Positions 1 through 11,500 of a DNA stretch of 64,000 nt are shown here, in pieces. The position numbers were made by a program, and so were the translations under genes. The notes under the pieces were generated by a model, which saw nothing but the letters and a program-made list of their open reading frames with translations, was not told where the DNA came from and made no database searches. Source of the stretch: Crossaster papposus (lineage: Eukaryota; Echinodermata; Asteroidea; Velatida; Solasteridae); contig JBAIAA010000433.1 in NCBI GenBank assembly GCA_037893245.1, positions 1,364,001-1,428,000 of the forward strand, written 5' to 3'. Position 1 is the first letter of the stretch. Each line of letters starts with the position of its first letter.

Positions 1-186
1 AAACGTCGTCCCTGGACTGCCGAGGAGAAGGGAGACGTTACGAAGGGTTTGCAGAAATTCTTTCTGCTGAAGAAGATTCCTGGCAAACGAGACATCGAAA
101 CATCCTGTCCTGTGGCACTGCAGACACGAACCTGGAGGAACATCAAAGACTTTTGTCGGTACAAAATGAAGCTTCATCAAAGCTAA
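1..186 (+). CDS. C-terminal end of a conserved protein of unknown function (partial)
   Basis: An open frame runs from the first base of the window to a TAA at 184-186 (61 residues). It reads as a basic/aromatic segment with KRRPWTAEEKGDV near the start, a PGK-type turn (IPGKRDIE) and a terminal RTWRNIKDFCRYK block. This R-R-x-W-[ST]-x-E-E ... P-G-K ... R-x-W-x-x-[IV]-K pattern is one I remember at the carboxyl end of multicopy, uncharacterised invertebrate and fish proteins, several of them linked to transposons. The upstream part lies outside the window, so neither start nor exon structure can be given. The function is unknown; it may be the tail of a mobile-element protein rather than a host gene. 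Confidence 0.5.
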   Translation, partial: KRRPWTAEEKGDVTKGLQKFFLLKKIPGKRDIETSCPVALQTRTWRNIKDFCRYKMKLHQS

Positions 187-552
187 GCAGGGTGTTTCGT
201 CAGCTCACATACATGTACGGATGCGTCAGAGTACTTGACTATTTAGAATTTGCAATCGCAATGAATACTTTAGAATGCACATCAATATGAAACAATGGAC
301 AGCCAGCATTTTAGTGTCGTGTCCTCACTATGATAGGTGTAATTCACACACACTCAAGTGTCCTCCATTGGATAAAATGACAAGTATGCCCTCAGTGTGG
401 TAGTGTCTACATGTATATGAGTTAGTCTTGCATACGCACTGTGGACCTCCGAACAATATAGGTCCACACGATGCGGGAAGAGGTTACGGTGTGTGGACTT
501 GCACACGTCCACAATCCGTTTTTCAGTTTCCGAAAAAGAGCGCTAGAGGAAA
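187..552. other. Gene-free stretch
   Basis: This is AT-rich sequence with no convincing coding frame. It probably contains the 3' untranslated region of the upstream ORF. No obvious repeat was seen. Confidence 0.4.
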
Positions 553-735
553 AACTACTAATCCGTTATTACGAATTACTAATCCGTTATTACGAATTAC
601 TAATTCGTTATAACGAATTACTAATCCGTTATTACGAATTAATAATTCGTTATAACGAATTACTAGTTCGTAATAACGAATTACTAATCCGTTATTACGA
701 AATAATAATTCGTTTGAACGAATTAGTACTCGAAA
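553..735. repeat. 21-bp palindromic minisatellite (about 8 copies)
   Basis: A 21-bp unit built from ATTACTAATCC and a GTTATTACGA-type half is repeated about eight times. Several units carry the perfect palindrome TTCGTTATAACGAA, so each unit can fold on itself. Because 21 is a multiple of three the repeat is open in several frames on both strands, which produces spurious repetitive ORFs. Confidence 0.85.
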
Positions 736-1355
736 CTGCGCATGTGCCCGATTGGTGAACTTAACGTCTCGTGGTGGCCCCAGAAGGGTTGTGTGTGGAA
801 GCATTGTCGAACCACATGGTCGAACAGATGGAGGTAGGTCAAGTGTTTGTTTATTATTAAAGTGTACGCGAAGATGGATATCCCCAATTTTAGTATTTTA
901 TGTTGTTTTTCTAAATCGCACTCTGTGCACAATAACATAATGTTTGTTTAGGCCCTTATCATCGTGTCCAAACCGTGCGTCGACTCGTACGTAGTTAGAG
1001 TGTGACCATGGAGCTATCCTAAGACATATATATACCTCCATGGTGTGACATGACCCCGAGATGACTAGTTCTTTCAGTGGGTAAAGAGATGTCCTACACA
1101 CACTCTTCCATTCAGTGACTGTACAATAAACTTATAATTACTATCAATAGTCTAGTCACGAAACACGTAGTTTATTTACGACAGTCAGTGGAGGATAAAG
1201 TACACACAATATGACTTTTATATTGTTTCTGTAACGCATTACAACTTTAAAACATTACAAATACCAGTCAGTATTATTAATGAAATATTGGCACACGGCT
1301 TCAGCATGCTTGAAGGACGATGGGGCTATTTGTCATGATTGTAAATTGCAATCGT
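736..1355. other. Gene-free stretch
   Basis: No credible coding frame or repeat was recognised. A short inverted pair, ACCATGGAG at about 1006 and CTCCATGGT at about 1034, is present but is too short to interpret. Confidence 0.35.
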
Positions 1356-1426
1356 GAGAATTTGTGCCAATCTTGGGAGACGGGATAGCCTTGAGGAACT
1401 TTTGCTCCAAAACGCAAAACCCTCAA
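1356..1426 (+). pseudogene. Duplicated fragment of the SAM-like exon of the HECT gene
   Basis: About 70 bp match 3135-3203 with roughly four differences, starting at GAGAATTTGTGCCAATC and ending at AACCCTCAA. In the downstream copy this segment encodes the REFVPILGDRIALRNF block. Homology stops abruptly at 1426 and the frame soon closes. It is a partial duplicate, or a decayed exon of a second gene copy, lying 1.8 kb upstream. Confidence 0.65.
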
Positions 1427-3090
1427 CAATCTATGTGCAAATAATTTCACCGCCTAAAAGTAAGACCCATGAAGGAAGAAGGAAAAAATACAAAAGATAC
1501 CTGACTTTATGATTTTGAAGTTACATACAAGTTATGTCTTATAAATACAAACAATTTATTGTATTTTTACTTATTGCCTGTTCATATATGTTTTCTAACC
1601 AGTTATTGTAATTTGTACATTGTAAGGCTGTGCTTCACTAAACAGGGTGGTGATGGTGTTGGGTGTGTGTGTCTGAAGCAGACTAATACTTTTCGGAAAC
1701 CAGATACACCGAAGACAGGCTAATACCTAATCTGAGCATAGAGTAAGGATCTGAGGAACATAACAACTCATTTAAAACAAAAATTTCCTTTTCAATACAT
1801 GTGCTCTTAAACGTATCAACTGGACACAAAATCGTTCTCCATAAACTTAGTGGGTTGGCCTTTGCCGGTATGCAGTTAATTATACTAAGATAAGACATTG
1901 TTCGTAAATTTGTGTCCACCCTGTAAGTATAACTCAGTTCCTAGTATTGTACTGTTACATGTGCATGAATGGGTTTAAATGCCAACTGTAATTGCACTGT
2001 CCATGTGCATGATGATATAAACATTGTTATCACAATGGATCAGTACAATTTATGTCTTTGGTATGTAGCAGATTGCTGCTCTGCAATTGAAGCAGTTTAG
2101 AAGGACCAGGGGGGGGGGGGGGGGGGGGGGGGGCGGGGGGGGGGGCCCAAAAAAGTGCGCCACCAACGTTGAAGTGTATCTCATTCATTCTTCCACGCTC
2201 ACAAGCCGCACATCTCATACAGTAAATACGTATAGATCGCTACATCGAAGCGCACCATTGAAACACGTACAAATTTGCACTCGATGAGCTCTGTGCATCG
2301 CGCTCCCAAATTCAGTAATTTCCGCTACGTCCGCAAAGCCAGATTCGTACAGTACAGGCATGGCGTAAACTTTCGCGTTTGAGAATTGGCAGAAACCATT
2401 TTTTTTTAAACATTCCAAAAAAAAGGTCAAATATCTAGAGGATGTACCGAGGGATTTTTATTTAACTTTCAGAAATGAAAAATCTATTTCTAATGATTAC
2501 GTTAGTGGAAAAAAAGGATGAACGATAATTGTTTTCACATTATGTCGATATTTGTAGCCATTTTAGGGGAGACGTTTTGTAACGAAATTCCCACCTGAAC
2601 CCATTTATACACGTTAGCTGCTGCAATAAACCAACGGAAAATTGTCGGTAATATTTTTACACATTTTATTTAAAACTAAGCACCTCAACAATTGAAAATA
2701 CTCTTTCAATATAAACTATTTATGTTTTCAGTGCTGTTAAAGAGAGAATTTTAACAGTATACATGGATTTTGTATTTATGTTTAATGGTCATCACCTTTT
2801 TTTTTAAATGGAGTGTACCCAAACTGCGATCTCAGATTATTGCGCAACACCCCTTCCCCCCCCCCCCCCCCCCTTCGAGAAGGACTGTCTTTTCCCACTT
2901 TCGTTTGCATACGATGTAGCAAATGTAGGATTAGAAAAGGACTGCCGTTTTGAGTGCCATCAAGTGCCTCAAAAGTAAGTTTTGTAGTGCTACTTGTGAC
3001 ATACTCAATGCATGTGAACTGTTTTAGGAAACATCAAAGAAAAATGATTACAAAAAAAGTAAATGTGTTCATTTTGTAAATATTATTTCA
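1427..3090. other. Gene-free stretch with poly-G and poly-C tracts
   Basis: A long G run lies at about 2110-2146 (one C interrupts it) and a C run at about 2857-2873. The remainder is AT-rich without credible coding potential. It ends in a plausible 3' splice site, TATTATTTCAG at 3080-3090, that opens the HECT-gene exon. Confidence 0.5.
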
Positions 3091-4965
3091 GATCGATGCA
3101 GCCGTTTTGGTAATGATGGATGATGCATCACTTCGAGAATTTGTGCCAATCTTGGGAGACAGGATAGCCTTGCGGAACTTTTGCTCCAAAATGCAAAACC
3201 CTCAAAGTGGCAATGGAAGTTCTTCAAGAAAAGACACACTCCTCCAGAAACTCCGAGTCAAGCTAGGAGTTAAACATGCACAAGAGGAATGAAAGGGAAT
3301 CGAAATGCTGCGAAGGATAACAGAAAAATTGACATTGGGTGGATCGATTTCGACTTTGCTAGCAAAAGCTTTAAGCAAGTCCGAAAACAAACAGGGGGTG
3401 GTACAAGACAACTAAGTGTTTCAAAAACAATGGGTCATGCTGATCTTCTTGAGCTTGCCAGAGGTTTTTCTTCCAAAGGGCAAGAGAGTGAGTTTGAGCT
3501 TGACCTCTGTGATTTTAGACATCGGCCACTAGGAGAGGCAGTAACTGTTGGCCAATGATACGATGAGACAAATAGGCCGACTTTGAGATTTTACCTGAGA
3601 ACGAAAATCAAATGCAAGGAGGACAGTAAAAAGAAACGCAAGGTAATAGAGTCAGACTCCTCAGAAGAGCAGGACTTCGAAGATTCGATCTTTTTAGATC
3701 CTTTTGAAGTTCCAGGAAATGAAGTTGAAGTACATGACAGTACATCTTCAGAACCGTCTCCATCTCCAGAAGTTCAGCGATCTGCTGACACCGAGCAATC
3801 AGACACACCAACTGCTGCATGCTCATCACTAAATGTTAACATACAAGAACCAGATACACCAACTGTCTCATTCATGCACAGAGACTTGCCAAATCATCAG
3901 AGCCAGCTAGATGACACCATGCCATCCACATCCTTTAACCAAGGCTCTTGCGATGAAACTAGCCCCTCACAAGCATTTGAGGTGCTCGTCATAAGAAGAG
4001 TGGTGATTGTGGAAGACATGATCAATTCATTTTCCAATCCAGAAATCATGGATGCTAAAATTTCTATGCACATGGTTTTGCCAAATGGAGACATGGAAGC
4101 TGGGCAAGGCAGTGGTGTGTATCAAGATGCCCTAACACAATTTTGGGAGGAATTCTTTGCAAAGTTTACAGTAGGTGACACTCAGAAAGTACCTATCATC
4201 CGCCATGACTACAAAGAAGAAGAGTGGCAGGCAGTTGGAAGAATTCTTGCAAAAGGGTGGCTGGACAATCACTATTTTCCTCTGTCACTTTCGCCAATTT
4301 TTACAGAAAGTGCAATTTTTGGAGCTACACCAAGCGACGCAGACACCAAATCAGCATTTCTGTCTTTCGTCCCAGAAGTGGAGAGGACAGTTTTAACCAG
4401 TGCGCTCGAGGAATTTCCCATAGATACAGAGGAACTGCTTGACATCCTTGGTGAATATGACTGTCGAACAGTGGTTAACAAAGAAAATCTACCAAAGATA
4501 ATTTCTGAGATGGGATTTAAGGAACTTTTCCAAAAACCAAAGTGTATCGCAGATTTTATGCAGCCAGTGATGAAACCACTCCGCCGTGCCTTCACAAAGG
4601 CTGAATTTCTGAACCTCTATGAGGAATTGCGGCCTTCGTCCAAGAAGGTCATTTCTAGACTGCAGTTTCCTCCACACTGTAATGCAAATGAGGCAACAAT
4701 AACCACATACCTTAAGAGGTATGTACGGTCTTTGAATGAGTGCATGCTAAAAAAGTTTTTGCGATTTTGCACTGCATCAGATGTACATTCTGATAAGGCA
4801 ATCAGTATAATATTTACCAGATTGGACGGCTTTCAAAGAAGACCTGTCGCACACACATGTGGCTGTGTACTTGAGGTTCCAGCAACCTATGAAGGTTTTG
4901 TCGACTTGAGGCAAGAGTTTAATGCAGTCTTAGAAAGTTATGTGTGGATAATGGATGTTATCTAA
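3091..4965 (+). pseudogene. SAM/HECT-domain G2E3-like ubiquitin ligase gene, damaged
   Basis: Three successive reading segments follow a splice acceptor at 3090. The first (3107-3292) carries LREFVPILGDRIALRNF, the end of a SAM-like domain. The second (3289-3558) carries RKIDIGWIDFDF ... GGGTRQLSV, a block I know from the region before HECT in fish and invertebrate G2E3-like proteins. The third (3583-4965, 460 aa) has an acidic/serine-rich linker and then a reduced HECT domain: GQGSGVYQDALTQFWEEF, ILAKGWLDNHYFPLSLSP, and the C lobe RRPVAHTCGCVLEVP with the expected catalytic Cys. HECT enzymes form a ubiquitin thioester on that Cys. Segment 1 to 2 needs a frame change near 3290, and segments 2 and 3 share a frame but are separated by TGA at 3556-3558. 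These breaks suggest a decayed member of a multicopy family, although unrecognised short introns remain possible. Confidence 0.7.
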
Positions 4966-5688
4966 ATTTGCAAATGTTTGGCAACTGTGTCAGTCCTGAA
5001 AGAGTTGCCGCCTTACAAACCTAATGTTGAAAAGGTTTTACTACAGTGTAGCTGCATCTATTATGAAATTGTTTAATAAGGCTTTAAAACAAATATTTAT
5101 TTTATTTACACATTGTGGGTTTTACATGTACAAGTTTACAAACACCTCATAGAAGGAGGTGATTTGGTTGAAAACCTTTTACTTGGAGAACAGAATGTCT
5201 TCTAGTCTGCAGGAGTCAAGAATCTGTTGTAGTTGTTATTTGTAATGTTTTTTATTGGCATTATTTTTTGTTCTATTTGTCCTTGTCAATACCTTTTCAA
5301 GCAGTACCAATAACGCCAAAATGATGTGTTGGTAATGTCATTTATTGTCTCTAAGGAGTCCTTAGAGATGAAAAAAAGTGTACACTGAAAAAACAAACAT
5401 TAACTTGTTGCCCCATTTAAAAACAGTGGCATCTGACTGATAACTTAAATGCAAGATTGTGACATTTACCCCATTTGACAATTGTATTACCTGCATGCTG
5501 TGTTACAGAGCACTTTCTGAAAATATGCTTTTAACTATAACTTAAAACTTATTTTTCACTATTTTCTATAACTTTTGTGCAGTCCGTGTTTAGATTTGTA
5601 GCACATACCAACTTGTGCCGTAGTGTACAAAACATAGTATTTTTTATTAGGGCTAATCATGACAAGTTTAATAAAACGCCCAAATGGG
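4966..5688. other. 3' flank of the HECT gene, no gene seen
   Basis: AT-rich sequence, probably containing the 3' untranslated region. No coding frame or clear repeat was seen. Confidence 0.4.
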
Positions 5689-5943
5689 TACTTTGGGAGA
5701 CAATCCCATAGAGACGTGCACAATCTTTTTTGTACCCTAACCCGTTTTTACCTAGAGCTTTCGCCACGAAATTACATATTTATGCTATTTAGACCCAAAT
5801 CTGTCTTCTCCGAGCCAAAATAACTCCCAAATATCGTTTTGTGGGGTAGCTAGACACTTAGGGAGACACTGAAATGTCTCCCTAAGTGCCACTGTCTCCC
5901 AAGTGAATCAAAACTATCGCTAATTTGTCTCCCAAAGTGCCCA
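5689..5943. mobile_element. Small inverted-repeat element (MITE-like)
   Basis: The ends GGGTACTTTGGGAGACAA (from about 5689) and TTGTCTCCCAAAGTGCCC (to about 5943) form an 18-bp inverted pair with one mismatch. A second internal palindrome, CACTTAGGGAGACA paired with TGTCTCCCTAAGTG, lies near 5856-5892. It encodes nothing. A diverged, oppositely oriented relative lies at about 14279-14500. No secure target duplication was found. Confidence 0.65.
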
Positions 5944-6067
5944 TTAAGTAAAATAAGTGTATAACTTAATTTGGTATAACTCTTGCCAGTTGCCATCACC
6001 TTACAAAGCCTAAGTAGTCCATAAATAATTTAAATTTATGAGAATGCACTTCAAACTTGATACATAT

Positions 6068-6350
6068 TGTAACGTTTGTGCCGGTTGGCCGATAGAGGGC
6101 ACTAGAGCGATTCGACGGTGGTGGGATCGCCCTGGTGGTGCTGGTGCGCCCCGGAAACCCGCCTTTGGATCGCGCGTACGCCGAACCGGTTCTAACCAGT
6201 TCTAGAGACCGCGTGAGTGTGTGTACTCCAGGCCGGTGTTTACAGACGAGAGTCGACAATAAAACGGCAGTTAGTTACCGGAAACCGAAGAACACTGGTG
6301 TCAAGATTCCTTCTTGTGTGTTGCGTCGACCCCAGGGCAAATTCACGTTC
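6068..6350 (+). repeat. 5' LTR (truncated at its 3' edge)
   Basis: It matches 8240-8528 except for about three small differences by eye, including a short indel near 6137. Its last bases are CACGTT and then gag sequence; the terminal ACA is missing. AATAAA lies at 6258-6263. Confidence 0.85.
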
Positions 6351-8099
6351 CATTTTGAGAGCGTCGCGGCGGTCAACCATTGGAGTGAGTCCGAGAAGGC
6401 GATGTATCTGGCGGCTCACCTGAAGAGCACAGCTCTGGAAGCACTGGCAGATATGGCGCCAGAGGCACGGGGGGAATTCTCCTCTATCTTGGAGAACTTT
6501 GATCACCAGTTCGGCGTGACGGCACAGGTCCCATTACATCGGGCCCGGTTGTCCATGCGGACGAGGGGCCGCGACGAGTCGCTCAGCAGCCTGGGACATT
6601 CTATTCGGCGGCTGGTGCTGAAAAGCTACCCAAGGTTCCCTGCGCAGGCCCGGGAAGACTTGGGCGTAGAGGCGTTCCGGAGGGCCTTGGGGGAGGAACA
6701 GTTGCAGCGTCACCTTTTCTACCGGAAGGCGGCAACCCTGACCGAAGCCATCACGCTCGCAACCGAGATGGAGGCGTTCATGAAGTCACAGGAGTACATG
6801 TATAGCCGGAAAAGGAAGGCCGGAGCCAGAGACGTGATGTCGGTAGGGAAGCTTTCTCCGGTTTCTGCTGCAGAGCCTGAGTCGGTTCCCCAGGTGGAGT
6901 ACAAACCTAACGCGCCGGCTCAGGTGGAGTGCTACAGGTGCCACGAGTTTGGCCACTTCAGGAGAGACTGCCCCCGCCGGAGGGGAAGAGCCAGCCCCCC
7001 GCCGCCCCAGCCTGGGGCCGAAGGAGTGCCGAGACCGCCTGTTCCCGGACCGACGGGTCAAGCCAGGCCAGCCCCGCAAGGGGACATGGGTGACCAGGCG
7101 GACGAGGAGGAACTACCACCGGCATTGACGGAGGCGGAGGCGGAGGCGTCGCCACCAATTGCGAAGGCGGATGTCGCCCCTGAAGGGCTGGTTGAGACGG
7201 GTGCAAAACCGGGTCCGGGGCTAGGCGAGCACGAAGCGGGGTGCGATCGGCCACCTTCTCCACCGACGGAACCAGACGCCGGGAGGTATACTCGCGCCGG
7301 CCGGAAGGTAGTCCGGCCTAGCCGATATTGTCTTGCGTTAACCAAACTTCCTTCCCCCCGCAGGAGGGCTCCCGTGATGTGCCCCCACTGTGGGAAGGCT
7401 TTCACCCGCAGCAGCAACTGCCGCAGACACATTCGCACTGCGTGCGAGAAGCTCCACGCGGAACGCCCGTACGCGTGCGAACGGGGCTGCGGAGTGCGGT
7501 TCTACCGAGACGACATCCGGGGACGTCACCATCGGTACTGCCGGGAGGGGCTGGTGGCCGGGGTGATGGCGGAGATGGACGCCCTAGAGATTCATCCCAG
7601 CGACGACGAGATAGAGCTCATCAATCCCGCCGGCCGAGGACCTTCTCCGCCTCGCCTCTCCCGACAGGAGAGCCCCGACCACCCAGCCGCTGCCAGTACC
7701 GCGTCACCGTCCCCGGCCAAAAGACGACGGGGCCCAGTTCCAGCCGAAGAGCCGGGGAACCACCTCCACTCGGAGCGGCCCTTCCGGCCTCCTCGCACAA
7801 AACAGGACGAGTCGGCCAGCCAGCCAAGCCAGGACCAGGAGAGGCTACCTGGGCGCCCCCGGGCCGTTAGTCAGGACAACGGGGACACGGACACCACTCT
7901 CGCCACCCAGAAGGAAGCAGCACCGCCAGACCCTCCCCGCCAGCTCGGGTGGAAGGAGGGACGCAGACGGAGCTTCAATGGCGTGGGCAGCCCTGAGTCT
8001 TGCCGGCCGGTTGTCGGGTGGAGCTACTGGACGGGACCTGGATGCGTTTGGACAGTGTCATCCGGCGGCCACCTCCCACCTCCTAGACGGGAACTTTAA
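6135..8099 (+). CDS. Chimeric LTR-gag-C2H2 zinc-finger ORF (654 aa)
   Basis: The first ~72 residues are read from the LTR and are unlikely to be a natural gag start. Residues ~73-225 are a retrotransposon capsid (FESVAAVNHWSESEKAMYLA, then LSSLGHSIRRLVLKSYPRFP). A CCHC knuckle, CYRCHEFGHFRRDC, lies at ~264-277. A proline/glutamate-rich stretch follows and leads to RAGRKVVRPSRY, which resembles the end of a Gypsy pol protein. Then come two Cys/His fingers: CPHCGKAFTRSSNCRRHIRT (~416 on) and CERGCGVRFYRDDIRGRH. The sequence TTCCTTCCCCCCGCAG at 7348-7363, just before the finger ATG (7377), is a textbook 3' splice site. I infer that a deletion joined gag to the pol tail, and that the finger segment was originally a separately spliced ORF. 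Confidence 0.75.
   Translation: MVLVRPGNPPLDRAYAEPVLTSSRDRVSVCTPGRCLQTRVDNKTAVSYRKPKNTGVKIPSCVLRRPQGKFTFHFESVAAVNHWSESEKAMYLAAHLKSTALEALADMAPEARGEFSSILENFDHQFGVTAQVPLHRARLSMRTRGRDESLSSLGHSIRRLVLKSYPRFPAQAREDLGVEAFRRALGEEQLQRHLFYRKAATLTEAITLATEMEAFMKSQEYMYSRKRKAGARDVMSVGKLSPVSAAEPESVPQVEYKPNAPAQVECYRCHEFGHFRRDCPRRRGRASPPPPQPGAEGVPRPPVPGPTGQARPAPQGDMGDQADEEELPPALTEAEAEASPPIAKADVAPEGLVETGAKPGPGLGEHEAGCDRPPSPPTEPDAGRYTRAGRKVVRPSRYCLALTKLPSPRRRAPVMCPHCGKAFTRSSNCRRHIRTACEKLHAERPYACERGCGVRFYRDDIRGRHHRYCREGLVAGVMAEMDALEIHPSDDEIELINPAGRGPSPPRLSRQESPDHPAAASTASPSPAKRRRGPVPAEEPGNHLHSERPFRPPRTKQDESASQPSQDQERLPGRPRAVSQDNGDTDTTLATQKEAAPPDPPRQLGWKEGRRRSFNGVGSPESCRPVVGWSYWTGPGCVWTVSSGGHLPPPRREL
7348..7363 (+). 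promoter_or_regulatory. Predicted 3' splice acceptor before the zinc-finger segment
   Basis: An uninterrupted pyrimidine run followed by GCAG|GAGG sits 14 bp upstream of the ATG that opens the zinc-finger segment. It suggests that the finger protein was made from a spliced subgenomic RNA in the parent element. Confidence 0.5.
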
Positions 8100-8239
8100 C
8101 CAGTTTTTGTTGAAGCTTTAAACTGTTTTTTTTGTTATCTAATTGTTGGCGTTATGCGCTTTCCGGGGCGGTTGGCCGGGGTGCGGCAGCAGCGCCCGTA
8201 GTCTTGTTTGGGGGCAAACAAGGTCTTCGTGGGGGGCTG

Positions 8240-8528
8240 TGTAACGTTTGTGCCGGTTGGCCGATAGAGGGCACTAGAGCGATTCCACGGTGGTGGGATC
8301 GCCCTGGTGGCTCCTGCTGGTGCGCCCCGGAAACCCGCCTTTGGATCGCGCGTACGCCGAACCGGTTCTAACCAGTTCTAGAGACCGCGTGAGTGTGTGT
8401 ACTCCAGGCCGGTGTTTACAGACGAGAGTCGACAATAAAACGGCAGTTAGTTACCGGAAACCGAAGAACACTGTTGTCAAGATTCCTTCTTGTGTGTTGC
8501 GTCGACCCCAGGGCAAATTCACGTTACA
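8240..8528 (+). repeat. 3' LTR
   Basis: A 289-bp direct repeat of the 5' LTR, beginning TGTAACG and ending CGTTACA, with AATAAA at 8434-8439. A TGGGGGGC purine run directly upstream is the likely polypurine tract. Confidence 0.85.
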
Positions 8529-11500
8529 ATATACTGTATGTACTTCATTGTATATTCTAGGGTAATTGACATCGTGATCATGGAACACATCTGATTTGCT
8601 TGGCAAATTGTTGACTGCTTTTATACTGTAACCAGTTCGCGCCGGATGACGTATATAAACACGCCAAGTTCAAGTTCGAAAATGTATGTCAGCAGCGCGC
8701 AAGGCCGGAAATGTGTGGGTGTGCTTCCCGGCACTATCAGCCTGAACCCGCTTCGAATCGAGTTTCGTTAAAAATAATCCCGCCCGTCGGCTCGGCGATG
8801 TTAAAATAATCCCGGCGCGAACTGATAAACTCATCACAGTTATGTACTTTTTTATATTCCAACAGTTTTTTACTTTTTGATATTACGAAAGTTTTGTACT
8901 TTGTTGGATATTCCAGTTTTCAATATTGTTTAGTTTAAAGTTTTTGTATAACTGTACTATAACCACGTTTTGATGGATAACATAGTTTTGTAATTAATTG
9001 GTAATTATTATGATGAACAAGTTTCCTGTGAGCAGTATGTCATAACGGTCACCATGTGTGTCTTCAGGATTTGCCATGATGCATATTTTCTAAATGTTAA
9101 TGCAACACACAAATATTTTCACCAGGATATTTTTGAAATTAGGGTAATTCATGAGTGCATTCGTCACTTCAAATGTAATACTGAAATTCTTGGAAAATTT
9201 GGATGACAGTGTGGGTGCGAGTTCAAATTATAGGCCTAGTCTAGTTTGGAAAACAAAAAGTAACTTATAAAATAATAGAACAGCTCACTATCAACACTTG
9301 TAATCAACGTACTACAACACAAGCCCTTTAAAGTCGTCGCTTGTTTGTACTATCTTTTTATTTTAAAATGTTTGTAGTCAAACTTATGACCTCAGAAGTG
9401 CAGATAATTTGTTTTTATCACAAGAGAACCTGAATCTTTTGATAGTAGATAGGATCATTTCCATGAGTAGTAAAATAATCGCTGTGGTCAGTCTCTAGAA
9501 GTATTTTGCTGATTGGAAGCCCTGAGTTATGAAATTCCAACTTTATATTTGATCACAGTTTCCAAACAATAATATGCGGGAAGAAAGTCTATTTTTCAAT
9601 CTTTAAATCAGGCAGATAGTAATCAACATGATCAGTCGGCTCAGCCAACAATATCATTTCACGTGTGTTGTTTTCTTCTTTATAAAGTTCTGTTTATACT
9701 CAATATCATCTTGTTACTGTTTGCTGTGCATTTGGTTTTATAGGAAGCTCAGGAAAGTAATGCAGTAAAATAAATAAAAAATAAAAAAATAGCAATTGCA
9801 CTAATGGTAAGTTTCTATTAGATGGGAAGTCTAATATGAAAAGAAATCTTTGTAGTTTGTTTTTAATTATGTCCATTATGTGATTTTGCCTTAAATTTGT
9901 TTAAGTATTTTTAATAGATAATCAAGTAACTATTCAAAATTTCAAATTAATTTCAGTTGGAAAGAATTGGAATGAGTTGGTATTGAGTTGGTGTGAGGTG
10001 GCTTATATTGCAATTACTGAACTTCCAATTGGAATGAATTTCAGACCAACTCAGTCCAATTGGAAATTTAATTTTTGACTGTTTATTTGATTTGATTGAA
10101 ATTAGTTGTAATTTGTTTCTATCAACTGGAAATTTCACATCCTAATAATATATTTCCAACTGGAAATTTTATTTCCCAAAAGGGTCTAGTTGGAGACAAA
10201 TTCAAACTGAATCCAACGCACATGCTCCCCCCCCCCCCCCCCCCACAAAAAATAAATTAACAAATCCGCCCTTGGCGATGATTGGGAGGAAACGCCGTCT
10301 GAGCATTAAATATGCAAAAGTAATTTGGATATAAAGCTGTATTTTAGTTGTTTTTCAGAATATAATAACTAATATAATAGCAAAATGGTGCACCAACTTG
10401 CTTACAACAGGCCTTCCCCACAAATTCCAACTTCTAAAGGGAGGCAAATTACTTCCTCGGAATCGGCATATCACAGCAAAAAAGGTCCAACAATATTTTG
10501 TGGACTAACTTGTACTGCGTTATTTGCATTACTTTTAAATAATTTCAGATGAATTGAATAGGTCAAATATCTCTGGAAAGGTCAAAAGATGTCTCTGAAA
10601 AGACCTAGATTGCACCAGAGAGCATCTACGGTCTAAAAAAAGATCGGGGCCCTAAAGCGGGCTCCTGACCCCACGCCGTAAATGCTACGACTAACGATGC
10701 CCCCCCCACCCCCATTCTTTCAATGCAGATTGACGCACATGCTTCAACTGATCATTTAGTACGTGCCATCAGTCCCAAGTGTTATTTATAACCCAAGTCA
10801 GGCGTAATAAATATGAGCCAAAACAAAGATATTTTCTGTCGTCCACTTTAAGTTGCAAGTAACGATTCTGATTACTCAATTACAATCATAACACTGGTCT
10901 CTCTGTGAGTGAGTGAATACAACCTCACAAAGTTTAGAACAGCCTCTCAGTTTATACAAATCATGTCCGCCCGTGAAAACTTAGACTGGGTATTTAATCT
11001 TGACCCCCAATGACCCTTTGAGAGTAGGTTGATAGATCACATTTTCCTTTTTTATCATCAAGTTTAAGCACCCTACTTTTACCCAGCTTGATGTGCAAAC
11101 TGTACTGAAGACTTGAAGGATGCCTGCTCAACTGTTTACTTGAAAACAATGCCCAAGGGATACCTTCTGGGCCAAAGCATACTAAAATTACGAGGTTAAC
11201 AAAAACAAAATTTAAGGGGGGTTCAAAAGGAAGGTATACCTTTGGTGATTACTCAACAAATTAATGAGCATAACATTACTTGGTAAAGACCACTTGAGAT
11301 GTTGATATTATAAGACATTGTTATAGAAACGACCTCTTAGAATAAATGTAGTTTAGTAGCGTAATTTTTCTCACCAAAATTTGAATCTGAGAAAGGCTTC
11401 AGTGATAACCCTTTCTCGGACATCTGAAAGCACACAATTCTATGCAACAAGGGTGGTTTTGTTTGTTTGTTTGCTGGGGTGTTTGGGTGTTGGGGTGTTT

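Larger units (their letters stand above)
6068..8528 (+). mobile_element. Internally deleted LTR retrotransposon with gag/zinc-finger ORF
   Basis: Two direct LTRs (6068-about 6350 and 8240-8528) flank a 1.9-kb interior. Both begin TGTAACG, and the 3' copy ends CGTTACA. ATAT occurs immediately outside both ends (6064-6067 and 8529-8532), consistent with a 4-bp target duplication of Ty3/Gypsy type. The interior keeps most of gag, lacks protease, reverse transcriptase and integrase, and retains what looks like the last residues of pol plus a downstream zinc-finger segment. The 5' LTR runs straight into gag with no leader or primer-binding site, so this copy could not start reverse transcription itself. 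The 100-bp tail before the 3' LTR recurs near 16.1 and 41.9 kb, linking it to those elements. Confidence 0.85.

Noticed and set aside
8631..8826. Solo LTR or MITE with CAGTTCGCGCCGG inverted ends
   Set aside because: The inverted ends are only 13 bp and no target duplication is visible; noted only within the gene-free stretch.
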